DNA from: CAG-791 sp963655255
GTDB lineage: Bacteria; Bacillota; Clostridia; Lachnospirales; Lachnospiraceae
Length of the DNA: 64,000 nucleotides
Assembly (NCBI GenBank): GCA_963655255.1
Contig: CAVKEB010000003.1
Coordinates: 62,001 to 126,000, forward strand
Reading direction: 5' to 3'
Position 1 is the first letter of the stretch; each line of letters opens with the position of its first letter. Positions 7,764 to 16,505 of this stretch are shown one piece after another. A program made the position numbers and the translations under genes. The notes under the pieces were generated by a model that worked only from the letters and a program-made list of their open reading frames with translations, did no database searches and was not told the DNA's origin.

Positions 7764-9964
7764 AGAAGAACAATCACGATGAAGATAAATTAAAAGCCGG
7801 CCATGAACTCGAGTTCGAGGCGCTGTCCTCCGAGAGCGCTTCTTCCGAACATACCGGCACCGGCAGAGCAGCGGCGGAACATCCTGAAAATCAGGAAGAG
7901 CGCATCGAATCCGAAGAGCATGAAACAGAACCTTCTGCGGAAGAACATGCATCCGAAGAAAACGAGACAGAATATCCCGCGGAAGACTCCGTATCCCGGG
8001 AACATGAAGAGGAACATGAGTCCGAGGATACTGTCGATGCCGCGGAATTCTACGAGGACAGCGACATCTATGAGGACGATGATGCCTACGAGGATGACCA
8101 GTACTACAGCTATCCCTCGGAGTCGCGGGAAAAAGCTGCCCGCTCGCGCAGACGCCGGGCAGGAAGAGTTCTCGCGGAGAAAATCGGACTTGCCATTCTC
8201 TGTGCGCTCCTGATTCTGGGCTGCGCCGGTTATGTGATCGGCTGCTTCTACTTCGGCGGTCACTTCGGCTTCCATACCTCCATCAACGGCATGAATGTCT
8301 CCTGCCAGAGTCCGGAGACCGTTGAAGAGGAATTTGCTGCCTCTGCTTCCTCCTATGTTCTTACCATTCACGGACGGAACAACGTGACCGACACCATCTC
8401 CGCCTCACAGGTATCTCTTTCTCCGTCCTTTGACGGATCCATCGAAACGCTTCTGGACGAAGATACTGCCTGGAAATGGCCGGGAACTCTGTTTACGGAA
8501 ACGAAGCTGACGATGCCGCCCACCGCCGCCTACGACAGCGCTGCTCTGGAGGCGCTTCTGGACACACTGTCCGTCTTCGACCCTTCCAATGAGAAGGAAC
8601 CCGTGAATGCCGCCTACGCCTTCACGGACGGATCCTATCAGATCGTTCCGGAGGACGGAGGGTCCGTTCCCATCCGGGACAAGGTTCTCCAGGCCATCGG
8701 TACCGCTCTCGAGGAATACCAGAGTGACCTTACGCTCGGCGATGAATGCTACGAGTCTGCCGCCGTCACCTCGGAGAATCCGGAGCTTCAGGAAACCGTG
8801 GCGGAGCTGAACCGTCTGACCGGCATCACCGTCACCATTCCGTTCGGAGATGACACGGAAACGCTGGAGGGAGAATCCCTCGCCGCGCTGATTTCCGTTC
8901 CCTCGGAGAACACTGCAGCTACGGAAGATGCGGCTGCCTCCGATGCTTCCAGCGGAGAAACCGCAGAGGATTCCGCTCAGACGGAAGACATCTCCACTTT
9001 GCAGGATGGAGACACCTCTGCTGCCTCTTCTTCCGAAATTCACTTTGACGCCGCGCTGATTTCCGCTTACGTGGACTCTCTTGCCGACAAGTATGACACT
9101 TACGGAAAGGACCGCGAATTCAAGACGACCAGCGGCAAAACCGTCACCGTATCCGGCGGCAATTACGGCTGGAAAATGGACCGCACGGCAACGGCCGAAG
9201 CTCTGACCGCCTTCCTGGAACAGGGAACCAGCGGTGAGGTGGAGCCCGTCTGGACGCAGGAAGCCGCTCAACATGGAGAGGATGACATCGGATCTTCCTA
9301 TGCCGAGGTCGATCTGGACGAACAGCACGTCTATCTGTACATCGACGGCAAATGCGTCGTCAGCACGGACTGCGTCTCCGGAAAAGCCATCGACAGCGAC
9401 CGCTTTACACCGGACGGAACCTTCCGCCTTCTGTACCGGAAGTCTCCCGCTGTGCTCCGGGGCGCCGACTATGAATCTCCGGTCACCTACTGGATGCCGT
9501 TCAACGGAGGAATCGGCTTCCATGACGCAACCTGGCGGAGCAAATTCGGCGGGGAGATCTATCTCACCGCCGGTTCCCACGGCTGCATCAACCTTCCGGT
9601 TTCCGAAGCCAAGAAGATCTACGCCAATGTCTATGCCGGCATGCCGGTCATTGTCTTCGGCGGAATGAAGCCCGAGGAAGCCATCCAGTACACCGGTCAG
9701 AAACCCAGTTCCACGAAGAAACCTTCGGAGCCCGAGGAAGCTTCCGATGCTTCCGGGACAGACAGCTCCGCCGGAAGCTCTTCGACCGAACAGACGCCTT
9801 CCGCAGATGCGGCCCAGTCCGCTGCGGCTTCCGTTGTCGCTCAGGCCGTCCAGAACTACATGGCACAGGGTATGACCGCGGAACAGGCACAGGCACAGGT
9901 TCAGGCGGATCTGGCCGCACAGCTTGCTGCCCAGCAGGCGGCTGCCGCGCAGGGGCAGGAATGA
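7760..9964 (+). CDS. L,D-transpeptidase with PG-binding module and long acidic/low-complexity ends
   Basis: A 734-residue protein. Residues 1-130 are cytoplasmic and strongly acidic (Glu/Asp/Ser rich). One transmembrane helix (IGLAILCALLILGCAGYVIG) lies near residues 145-165. The outside part starts with a PG_binding_4-like region (SINGMNVSCQSPETVEEEF) and ends with a YkuD catalytic domain holding GFHDATW and SHGCINLPVSEAKKIY (catalytic His and Cys, around residues 575-625). A Ser/Ala/Gln-rich tail closes the protein. The family makes 3-3 peptidoglycan cross-links or anchors. The start is TTG at 7760, overlapping the tcdA stop. Confidence 0.92.
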   Translation: MKKNNHDEDKLKAGHELEFEALSSESASSEHTGTGRAAAEHPENQEERIESEEHETEPSAEEHASEENETEYPAEDSVSREHEEEHESEDTVDAAEFYEDSDIYEDDDAYEDDQYYSYPSESREKAARSRRRRAGRVLAEKIGLAILCALLILGCAGYVIGCFYFGGHFGFHTSINGMNVSCQSPETVEEEFAASASSYVLTIHGRNNVTDTISASQVSLSPSFDGSIETLLDEDTAWKWPGTLFTETKLTMPPTAAYDSAALEALLDTLSVFDPSNEKEPVNAAYAFTDGSYQIVPEDGGSVPIRDKVLQAIGTALEEYQSDLTLGDECYESAAVTSENPELQETVAELNRLTGITVTIPFGDDTETLEGESLAALISVPSENTAATEDAAASDASSGETAEDSAQTEDISTLQDGDTSAASSSEIHFDAALISAYVDSLADKYDTYGKDREFKTTSGKTVTVSGGNYGWKMDRTATAEALTAFLEQGTSGEVEPVWTQEAAQHGEDDIGSSYAEVDLDEQHVYLYIDGKCVVSTDCVSGKAIDSDRFTPDGTFRLLYRKSPAVLRGADYESPVTYWMPFNGGIGFHDATWRSKFGGEIYLTAGSHGCINLPVSEAKKIYANVYAGMPVIVFGGMKPEEAIQYTGQKPSSTKKPSEPEEASDASGTDSSAGSSSTEQTPSADAAQSAAASVVAQAVQNYMAQGMTAEQAQAQVQADLAAQLAAQQAAAAQGQE

Positions 9965-10007
9965 TCTGCTTTCCGCTTGCGTGTGCGAACACCCGGAAAC
10001 CCTCGAA

Positions 10008-10050
10008 GAAAAGAGGAGAAGTTCCTTAAAACGGAACTTCTCCTCTTTTT
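10008..10050. terminator. Bidirectional rho-independent terminator
   Basis: A 13-bp perfect stem (GAGGAGAAGTTCC at 10013-10025 with its complement at 10033-10045), with A-rich sequence on the left and TTTTT on the right. It lies between the convergent L,D-transpeptidase and ABC-F genes and can stop transcription from both sides. Confidence 0.9.
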
Positions 10051-11875
10051 ATAACGCATCCACCAGATCCTGCAGTTCCAGATAGCGCTCCATTCTCTCC
10101 TCGATCCTGGCATCCAGCTGCTCTTTTTCCTCGGTCAGTTTCCGAAGTTTCTCATAATCGGTTGCGGCCGCCGGGATCTCTTCCGCCAGCGCATCGGACC
10201 GCGCCTGAAGCCGGTCGATCTCTTCCTCAATCGTGTCATACTCCCGCTGGTCCTTATAGGACAGCTTGGCCTTGTGCTGTGTGCGGCCTGCTGCCGCACT
10301 GCCCTCTTCCCGGGGCTCCTTCTGACCGTCGCCGGACGATTTTCCATCCTCTCCCCGGAAATCTCTGGTTTTCGCCGCCTCTTTTCCCGCCTGCAGCAGA
10401 TGCTCCCGGTATTCCTCGTAACCTCCGTCGCTCTGCCAGAGATGTCCGTCCTCCTCGAAGGCAAAAATCCGCGTCACCACCCGGTCCAGAAAATACCGGT
10501 CATGCGATACCGCCAGAATGATTCCGCTGAAGCGGTCCAGATAATCCTCCAGAATCTGGAGTGTCTGAATATCCAGATCGTTCGTCGGCTCATCCAGGAT
10601 CAGGACATTCGGATTCTCCATGAGAACCCGCAGAAGGTACAGTCTTCTCTTCTCTCCGCCGGAAAGCTTCCCGATCCGCGCGTACTGCATCTTCGGATCG
10701 AACAGAAATCGGTCGCACATTTCGGAGGCCGAAACCAGCCCGTCCGCAGTCCGGATGTACTCCGCGGTACTGCGGATGTAATCAATCACCCGCGCCGATT
10801 CATCCAGCTGCTCGTTTTCCTGTGAAAAATAGCCGAACTGAATCGTCTGTCCGATGGAAACCGTCCCGGAATCCGGTGCGGTCATCCCGAGGATCGTCTT
10901 CACCAGCGTGGACTTCCCGCAGCCGTTCGGACCGATGATGCCGATGCGGTCATTTTTGCGGAAATGATAGGTGAAATCCTGATACAGCTTCCGGCCGCCG
11001 CAGCTCTTGCTGATGTGGTCCAGCTCAATCGTCTTTCCGCCGATTCTGGAGGGAAGCGATTCGATCTCCACCTGGCGCTCTTCTTCGATTCTCTCCCGGT
11101 CGCGCAGTGCCTCAAAGCGCTGAATGTGCGCCTTCTGTTTCGTGGACCGCGCTCGCGCGCCCCGCATCATCCAGGCGAGGTCCTTGCGGTACAGCGCCGC
11201 CATCTTGCGTTCCGCGGCCACCGCGCTGTCCAGCCGCTCCTGACGGAGTTCCAGATAGCCCTCGTAATCCTCCTCGTAGCGGTAAAGCTTTCCTTTGTCG
11301 ATTTCCAGAATGACGTTCGTGACCTCATCCAGAAAATACCGGTCGTGCGTCACCATCAGAAGCGTTCCGCGGTAGGACTCCAGGAATTTCTGCAGCTCTT
11401 CAATCATCTGCGAATCCAGATGGTTGGTCGGCTCATCCAGAATCAGGACGTCCGACGGCGTCAGCATCGCCGCGACCAGGGCCGCCCGCTTCTTCTGTCC
11501 GCCGGACAGGCAGGACGGATCCGCGTCCGGATCCGGAATTCCGAATTTCAGAAGCTGCGAGCGCACCTCCCCCTTTGTATCCCAGTGGTCCGCCTTCCCG
11601 TACACCATGGAGGCGACGTTCTCCAGAAGAGTTTTCTCCGCGTCAAAAACGGGGTTCTGAAGAAGGTACGAGATCCGGAGTCCGTTCTGCCGGATCACCT
11701 CTCCCTCATCCGGCTCCATGGTTCCTGCGATGATGGAAAGAAGCGTGGATTTTCCGATTCCGTTGATTCCGATGATCCCGACCTTCTCGCCTGCCTCTAT
11801 ACCGACGGAGGCCTCGTCCAGAATGACGCGGCCTCCAAGATTCTTGCTGATGTGTTCCAGATTTAAAATACTCAT
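10049..11875 (-). CDS. ABC-F family ATP-binding protein (YdiF/Uup-like)
   Basis: A 608-residue soluble protein with two ABC cassettes. Walker A motifs are GINGIGKST (near residue 37) and GPNGCGKST (near 340). Both signatures are LSGGQKKR/LSGGEKRR, and the linker between them is charged. There is no membrane part. A coiled-coil C-terminal arm follows (about residues 540-608). ABC-F proteins act on the ribosome as translation factors or antibiotic-protection proteins. The frame extends upstream to 11950, but that part is inside murF. The ATG at 11875 (MSILNLEHISKN) overlaps the murF stop as ATGA and is the sensible start. Confidence 0.92.
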   Translation of the reverse strand: MSILNLEHISKNLGGRVILDEASVGIEAGEKVGIIGINGIGKSTLLSIIAGTMEPDEGEVIRQNGLRISYLLQNPVFDAEKTLLENVASMVYGKADHWDTKGEVRSQLLKFGIPDPDADPSCLSGGQKKRAALVAAMLTPSDVLILDEPTNHLDSQMIEELQKFLESYRGTLLMVTHDRYFLDEVTNVILEIDKGKLYRYEEDYEGYLELRQERLDSAVAAERKMAALYRKDLAWMMRGARARSTKQKAHIQRFEALRDRERIEEERQVEIESLPSRIGGKTIELDHISKSCGGRKLYQDFTYHFRKNDRIGIIGPNGCGKSTLVKTILGMTAPDSGTVSIGQTIQFGYFSQENEQLDESARVIDYIRSTAEYIRTADGLVSASEMCDRFLFDPKMQYARIGKLSGGEKRRLYLLRVLMENPNVLILDEPTNDLDIQTLQILEDYLDRFSGIILAVSHDRYFLDRVVTRIFAFEEDGHLWQSDGGYEEYREHLLQAGKEAAKTRDFRGEDGKSSGDGQKEPREEGSAAAGRTQHKAKLSYKDQREYDTIEEEIDRLQARSDALAEEIPAAATDYEKLRKLTEEKEQLDARIEERMERYLELQDLVDAL

Positions 11876-13275
11876 GCCCGATGCAGTAATTCCTCTGTAA
11901 ATTTTGCCAGCTCTTCCAAAGCCATAAAGCGGCTCGCCTTGAACAGCCACGCAGTTTCCGGTCCCGCAAGCTGCCGGATGACATCCTCTGCTTCCTCTTT
12001 ATTCCCGCAGCAGTGAACCTCCTGCAGTCCGTCCGCCGCAGCCTCTTCCCCGAGGAATCCTGCCGCTCTTCCCACCGTTACCAGCGCATCCAGAGGAAGC
12101 TCTGCCGCGTACCTGCCGACCTCCCGATGGAGAGACTCCTCGGCTTCCCCGAGTTCTCCCATATCACCGAGAACCGCAATTCTTCTCTTCGCCTTCGTGT
12201 GCGCAAGGGTCCGGAGCGCCGCCATCATCGACTGCGGATTCGCATTGTAGGTATCGTTGTACAGAACGACATTCCCCGGGAGATGCAGCGTTTCCATCCG
12301 CATCTTCGTCGGGACATAGTGTGCAATTCCCGCCTGAATCTCCTCCACGGTCAGACCGTAATGCGCACCGATCGCCGCGGCGGTCAGCGCAGGATAAATC
12401 ATATGATGTCCCAGTGCAGGGACCTTCACCGGGAACGTTCCGATCGGTGTCACCGCCGTAAAGCTCATGGATTCCTGTGAGTTTTCCTCGATATCCACGG
12501 CTCTCCAGGTGCAGCCCTCTCCCTCGCCGGCATAGGTGAAGGCAAATCTCTTCTGCTTCTCCTCATCTTCGCGGAGACGGTTTAAATACGCGTCATCTCC
12601 GTTCATCACGGCAAGGCCGCCGTCCTTCAGGCCGCCGAAAATTTCGCACTTTGCCTTGAAAATATTCTCTTTGCTCCCCAGAATCCCGATGTGGGCATCT
12701 CCGATGTTCGTGATCGTCACCGTCTCCGGCTGTGCGATATGAACCAGATAGTCGATCTCTCCCAGATGGTTCATCCCCATTTCGATCACCGCCATCTGTG
12801 TCTTCCGGGAAAGTCCCAGAATCGTTCTCGGAAGTCCGATGTTGTTGTTGTAGTTTCCTTCTGTCTTGAGTGTCTCAAACTTCTCCGACAGGACAGAGGC
12901 AATCATGTCCTTCGTTGTGGTCTTGCCGACAGAACCGGTGATACCGACCACGGGAATGTCAAACTGCCCGCGGTACCAGCGCGCCAGATCTCCCAGCGCG
13001 AGGATCGTGTCCGGCACCAGCACGTAGAACTTGCCCGGCACATAGTCTCCCGGATCCTTTGAAACAACCGCTCCGGCCGCCCCGGCTTCCAGCGCCGCCC
13101 GGACAAACCGGTGTCCGTCCGCCTTCTCTCCGACGAAGGCAAAAAAAACATCTCCCTCCCGGACGGTCCGATTGTCCGACGAAGTGCCCGTGATCCTTGT
13201 CTTCTCTTCCCGGAAATCTCCCAGAAGAGTTCCCTTCACTGCCTGCACAAAATTCTGTAGTGTGATTGCTTCCAT
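11872..13275 (-). CDS. murF: UDP-N-acetylmuramoyl-tripeptide--D-alanyl-D-alanine ligase MurF
   Basis: A 467-residue Mur ligase. The P-loop GITGSVGKTTTKDMIASVL is near residue 110, MGMNHLGEIDYL follows, and the C-terminal domain has YNDTYNANPQSMMAAL, diagnostic of MurF. It adds D-Ala-D-Ala to the UDP-MurNAc-tripeptide. It lies directly after ddl, which supplies the dipeptide. The start is ATG at 13275. Its Shine-Dalgarno (GAGG, complement of 13283-13286) is supplied by the structured repeat that fills the ddl-murF gap, so translation may depend on that RNA fold. Confidence 0.96.
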   Translation of the reverse strand: MEAITLQNFVQAVKGTLLGDFREEKTRITGTSSDNRTVREGDVFFAFVGEKADGHRFVRAALEAGAAGAVVSKDPGDYVPGKFYVLVPDTILALGDLARWYRGQFDIPVVGITGSVGKTTTKDMIASVLSEKFETLKTEGNYNNNIGLPRTILGLSRKTQMAVIEMGMNHLGEIDYLVHIAQPETVTITNIGDAHIGILGSKENIFKAKCEIFGGLKDGGLAVMNGDDAYLNRLREDEEKQKRFAFTYAGEGEGCTWRAVDIEENSQESMSFTAVTPIGTFPVKVPALGHHMIYPALTAAAIGAHYGLTVEEIQAGIAHYVPTKMRMETLHLPGNVVLYNDTYNANPQSMMAALRTLAHTKAKRRIAVLGDMGELGEAEESLHREVGRYAAELPLDALVTVGRAAGFLGEEAAADGLQEVHCCGNKEEAEDVIRQLAGPETAWLFKASRFMALEELAKFTEELLHRA

Positions 13276-13278
13276 TCC

Positions 13279-13425
13279 TATACCTCACTGAGGCAAAATC
13301 CGCGATACCAGAGAGAATTTCGCGAAGGCGAATTCTCTCTGTATACAGAGTGCCGCCTGGCGGCACTCTAAGCAGGAGAAGATGTCATCCGACACCTTCG
13401 AGTACCGCGGTTTTGCCGAATGTTG
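13279..13425 (-). repeat. Structured modular repeat, copy R1 (multi-branched form)
   Basis: This copy fills the ddl-murF gap. On the reverse strand, an outer 12-bp stem (arms at 13405-13417 and 13292-13304, GGCAAAA... with ...TTTTGCC) encloses three hairpins: one with a 9-bp stem including a G.U pair (13378-13399), an 11-bp perfect palindrome (13347-13369), and a stem of about 13 bp tipped by CGC-gaag-GCG (13310-13340). After the outer stem comes CCTC-AGT-GAGG, whose GAGG lies 7 bases from the murF ATG. The G.U pair forms only in reverse-strand RNA, which is the coding direction. Confidence 0.8.
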
Positions 13426-13432
13426 CTCTCGA

Positions 13433-14506
13433 TTATTCTTCTGTCCCCGCTGCGTAGCGCACGGCATCCTGTACAATCTGATCGCACAGGTCTTCATAGG
13501 AAATTCCGACGGCAGCCGCTTCCTGCGGAACCAGGCTGGTCGGTGTCATTCCGGGAAGCGTATTCACCTCCAGGAAATAGATGTTGTCCTCCTGATCCAC
13601 CATGAAGTCGCTGCGGGAGTATGTGCGAAGTCCCAGTGCGCGGTGCACGGCAAGCGCCATCTCACCCATCTTCTTCGCCTTCGCCTCCGTGAGCCGTCCG
13701 GGACAGATTTCTTCCGTCGCTCCTGCCGCATACTTGTTGGAATAATCGTACCCGCCGACACGCGGAATAATCTCCACGGACGGAAGCGCACGGTCCAGAA
13801 GAACTGCATTCGTAAATTCCCGTCCCTCGATGAACTGCTCCACCAGAATGTCCCGGCTGTATTTCAGGACTTCATGGAGCGCAGGCTCCAAATCCTTCTC
13901 TTCCTTTATAATATATACGCCGACGGAAGAACCTCCGGTCGGTGTCTTGACAACGCAGGGAACTGCATTCTCTGCGGCGATGGCCGGAATCTGTTCCTCC
14001 TTCACGCGGTGGTATTCCTTCCATGCCGGCGTCTGAATTCCAAACGGCTTCAGCATTCTCTTGGTGGTGATCTTATCCATCGCCATCGCGGCGCCGAGAT
14101 AATCGGAGCCGGTGTAAGGAATGCCCATCAGATCAAACGCTGCCTGAATTCTTCCATCCTCGCCGTTGAGGCCGTGCAGGGCAACGAAAACCATGTCCGC
14201 CTTCTTGCAGATTTCCAGGACCCCGCGTCCCACGATGGACGGATCCTTCCATTTCCGGGAAGCCCGGACCGCGTCCAGATCCGGCGCGATGCCGTCGAAT
14301 TCCACCGGCTTCAGCTCCGGAAGATTCTCGAAAAGCTGCTCCGGATGCTCCAGAACCTCTTCTCCCATATCCTCCAGACCGAGGAACAGATCCACCAGCA
14401 CGGCCTGATGTCCCTTCTTCCGGAGTGCTCCGCAGATCTTGGTTCCCGAAGAAAATGAAATCTTCCGCTCCGTTGAAAGTCCGCCGCACAATACCACAAT
14501 TTTCAT
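13433..14506 (-). CDS. ddl: D-alanine--D-alanine ligase
   Basis: A 357-residue ATP-grasp ligase starting MKIVVLCGGLSTERKISFSS. It has HGLNGEDGRIQAAFDLMGIPYTGS in two adjoining parts (substrate loop around residues 95-120), VVKTPTGGSSVGVYI (ATP-binding lid, around 170) and FLEVNTLPGMTPTSLVP near 310 (Mg2+ and D-Ala2 contacts). It makes the D-Ala-D-Ala dipeptide consumed by the next gene, murF. Length is typical. Which sub-type (vancomycin-resistant D-Lac versus D-Ala) cannot be settled by eye, and no van genes are present, so the ordinary ligase is favoured. Confidence 0.95.
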   Translation of the reverse strand: MKIVVLCGGLSTERKISFSSGTKICGALRKKGHQAVLVDLFLGLEDMGEEVLEHPEQLFENLPELKPVEFDGIAPDLDAVRASRKWKDPSIVGRGVLEICKKADMVFVALHGLNGEDGRIQAAFDLMGIPYTGSDYLGAAMAMDKITTKRMLKPFGIQTPAWKEYHRVKEEQIPAIAAENAVPCVVKTPTGGSSVGVYIIKEEKDLEPALHEVLKYSRDILVEQFIEGREFTNAVLLDRALPSVEIIPRVGGYDYSNKYAAGATEEICPGRLTEAKAKKMGEMALAVHRALGLRTYSRSDFMVDQEDNIYFLEVNTLPGMTPTSLVPQEAAAVGISYEDLCDQIVQDAVRYAAGTEE

Positions 14507-14710
14507 CCCGCTTCTTCCTTTCTCCCGCCGCTATGCTCTGCGGCAGCCACATCCGCAGAAGACACCTTCCGCAGCTTTTCCCTCTGTGTTCTCTTTTACC
14601 GCGTTCTATCTTACTCTAATCCGGCGGCAAGGTACAGCGCGGGCCGCCGGACACTGCCGCATGATCCCCGCAGCCCCGCTGCAGCATGTTGACGCGTCCT
14701 GTGTGTCTGC

Positions 14711-15598
14711 TCACCGCGATGCATTCTTCTGAAGTGAGTCAAACAGTCTGCGGAGTCTCTCGGAAGAATCCTTCTGGCCGCTGCCCGTTGTCTTCGGGCG
14801 GTAGGCGCGGATACTGCGAATGTGATAACGCTCGCGTCCGGAGAAACTCTCCATCATCCGGCGAACCCGCTCCGACATCTCCTGTCCGGACTTCTCCGCT
14901 CTCGCCTTCGCCGTATCGGAGGCCAGCATCGCCGCAATCACCGCTGTCTCCCCGGCACTCTGCGCGGCAGCCTTTGCGGCGCTGTACGCAGCAGCCGGTC
15001 CCTGCTGAACCGTCTGATAACCAGCCTCCATCTTCTCATTGAATTCCTTCTCCGCATCACTCATGCGATCCAGAATTTTCGTCAGACTGGCCACCGTCAA
15101 TGCCAGATCCATTCCCAGGAGCACCGCGAGCACCAGACTCAACACTTCATTCTCAATCGGATGCGCATCCGTGGGAAGTGTCTCCAGAAACGGCAGCACG
15201 AATTTTACCACAACAATTCCCGCCAGGCCGAAGCCGCAGGTTGCCGGGAGGCAGATTCTTCCCTGAATGTTCAGCGGAACACCGCTGTAATCCCACCAGA
15301 CCGCATGGAACCATTTCTCCAGAACCCACGAGGTCACGAATTCCATGATGGCGCTCCCCACTGCGCAGACCAGGAAAATCTCCCAGACAGGATAAGCCGC
15401 TCCTCCGCTCATCGGAGGCAGCAGATGAAACACAATCAGCGCTCCCACCACGCCGCAGCCGTAAATCGGACAGATCGGTCCGAACAGAAAGCCGCGATTC
15501 TGCCAGTGCTTCTCCTTCGCCGTGCAGTAGGTACACTCATAGAGCCAGCCGATGAAACTGAAGATCATAAAATAGTCAAAATACTGTGCTGCAATCAT
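14711..15598 (-). CDS. CmpB-type (PF06541) membrane protein
   Basis: A 295-residue membrane protein. MIAAQYFDYFMIFSFIGWLYE followed by C, then the stretch around RGFLFGPICPIYGCG, is the signature of the putative ABC-transporter type IV/CmpB family. Five or six hydrophobic segments precede a cytoplasmic tail of about 110 residues rich in Ala, Lys and Arg. Function is unknown. Family members often sit beside cell-envelope genes, as here (ddl, murF). The frame extends upstream to 15700, but the ATG at 15598 has a perfect AGGAGGG site, so I start there. Confidence 0.85.
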   Translation of the reverse strand: MIAAQYFDYFMIFSFIGWLYECTYCTAKEKHWQNRGFLFGPICPIYGCGVVGALIVFHLLPPMSGGAAYPVWEIFLVCAVGSAIMEFVTSWVLEKWFHAVWWDYSGVPLNIQGRICLPATCGFGLAGIVVVKFVLPFLETLPTDAHPIENEVLSLVLAVLLGMDLALTVASLTKILDRMSDAEKEFNEKMEAGYQTVQQGPAAAYSAAKAAAQSAGETAVIAAMLASDTAKARAEKSGQEMSERVRRMMESFSGRERYHIRSIRAYRPKTTGSGQKDSSERLRRLFDSLQKNASR

Positions 15599-15614
15599 GC
15601 GCTTCTGCCCTCCT

Positions 15615-16418
15615 TCAGCCTGCCTTATCCGGACCCTGACCGTCCGCAGGATGCTCCTCTTTTTTCCCGTTTTTCCTCTGATAAGTCCAGATCCCCGCAA
15701 GAGAGAGCAGCCCGATCAGCACCAGGATCAGGATAAAGATACCATAATTGCGGTTCTCCAGGGCCGTTCCGCTGAGCGTAGACAGATAAATTGCAGGGAA
15801 ACGACCCACGGCTGTAATGAAAATCCAGGTTCCCAGCGGCACATCCGTCAGCCCCACCACGTAAGACATCAGATCCTTCGGCGTTCCCGGAATCAGGAAG
15901 AACAGAAAGAGAAAGAACTCCTTCTTCTCGGAAGCGTGAAGAAAACGAACGGACCGGATCTGTTCCTCCGAGAAAAACAGATGCACGAATTTTCGTCCCG
16001 CCTTTCTGGAAATCAGGAACACCAGAACGCTTCCGATCGTCATGGCGGCATCACAGATCAGCGCTCCCCGAAAGGCACCGTACAGGTATCCGCCCGCGAT
16101 TTCAAAGGGGCCTCCCGGGACGACGGCAGCAAAGATCTGAAGGATCACCATTCCCATATAGATCCAGACGCCCCAGACCCCCTGGCTTTCCAGGTATGCT
16201 TCCAGCGCCTCCGGATCCTGCGAAGCGGCAAGGAGCGGTTTCCCCACTGCTGCCATCATCACCGCCATGATACCGATCACGATCACAATGAACACAATGC
16301 CCTTCGCCCGGCTCCCCGGATCCGGCAGATCCTCCGAATGCGCAGAACTCTCACCCGAAGGCACAGCCTCCGGATGAGAGTCCCTGACGATAAACCACTT
16401 CCTATCGAATTTCCTCAT
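15615..16418 (-). CDS. TVP38/TMEM64 (DedA-related) membrane protein
   Basis: A 267-residue protein with a hydrophobic N-terminal segment (IVFIVIVIGIMAVMMAAVG) and the VTT/SNARE-associated core: FAAVVPGGPFEIAGGYLYGA and FLIPGTPKDLMSYVVGLT. These are the re-entrant-loop motifs (G..G..PG and P..KD) of TVP38/DedA proteins, thought to be lipid scramblases or transporters. GGAGAG precedes the ATG. It is 16 bases upstream of the CmpB gene, so they likely share a transcript. The precise substrate is unknown. Confidence 0.88.
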   Translation of the reverse strand: MRKFDRKWFIVRDSHPEAVPSGESSAHSEDLPDPGSRAKGIVFIVIVIGIMAVMMAAVGKPLLAASQDPEALEAYLESQGVWGVWIYMGMVILQIFAAVVPGGPFEIAGGYLYGAFRGALICDAAMTIGSVLVFLISRKAGRKFVHLFFSEEQIRSVRFLHASEKKEFFLFLFFLIPGTPKDLMSYVVGLTDVPLGTWIFITAVGRFPAIYLSTLSGTALENRNYGIFILILVLIGLLSLAGIWTYQRKNGKKEEHPADGQGPDKAG

Positions 16419-16505
16419 GTTGTCTCTCCATCAATATTCAAGCGTGTTCCCCCCTCGAATAGTGCTGGCAGCAGATACCGTAAATGTTCACGATCTCCCG
16501 GATTT

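Noticed and set aside
13279..13425. Repeat cluster read as a CRISPR array
   Set aside because: There is no regular spacer/repeat periodicity and no cas genes. The units are hairpin modules of different sequence.
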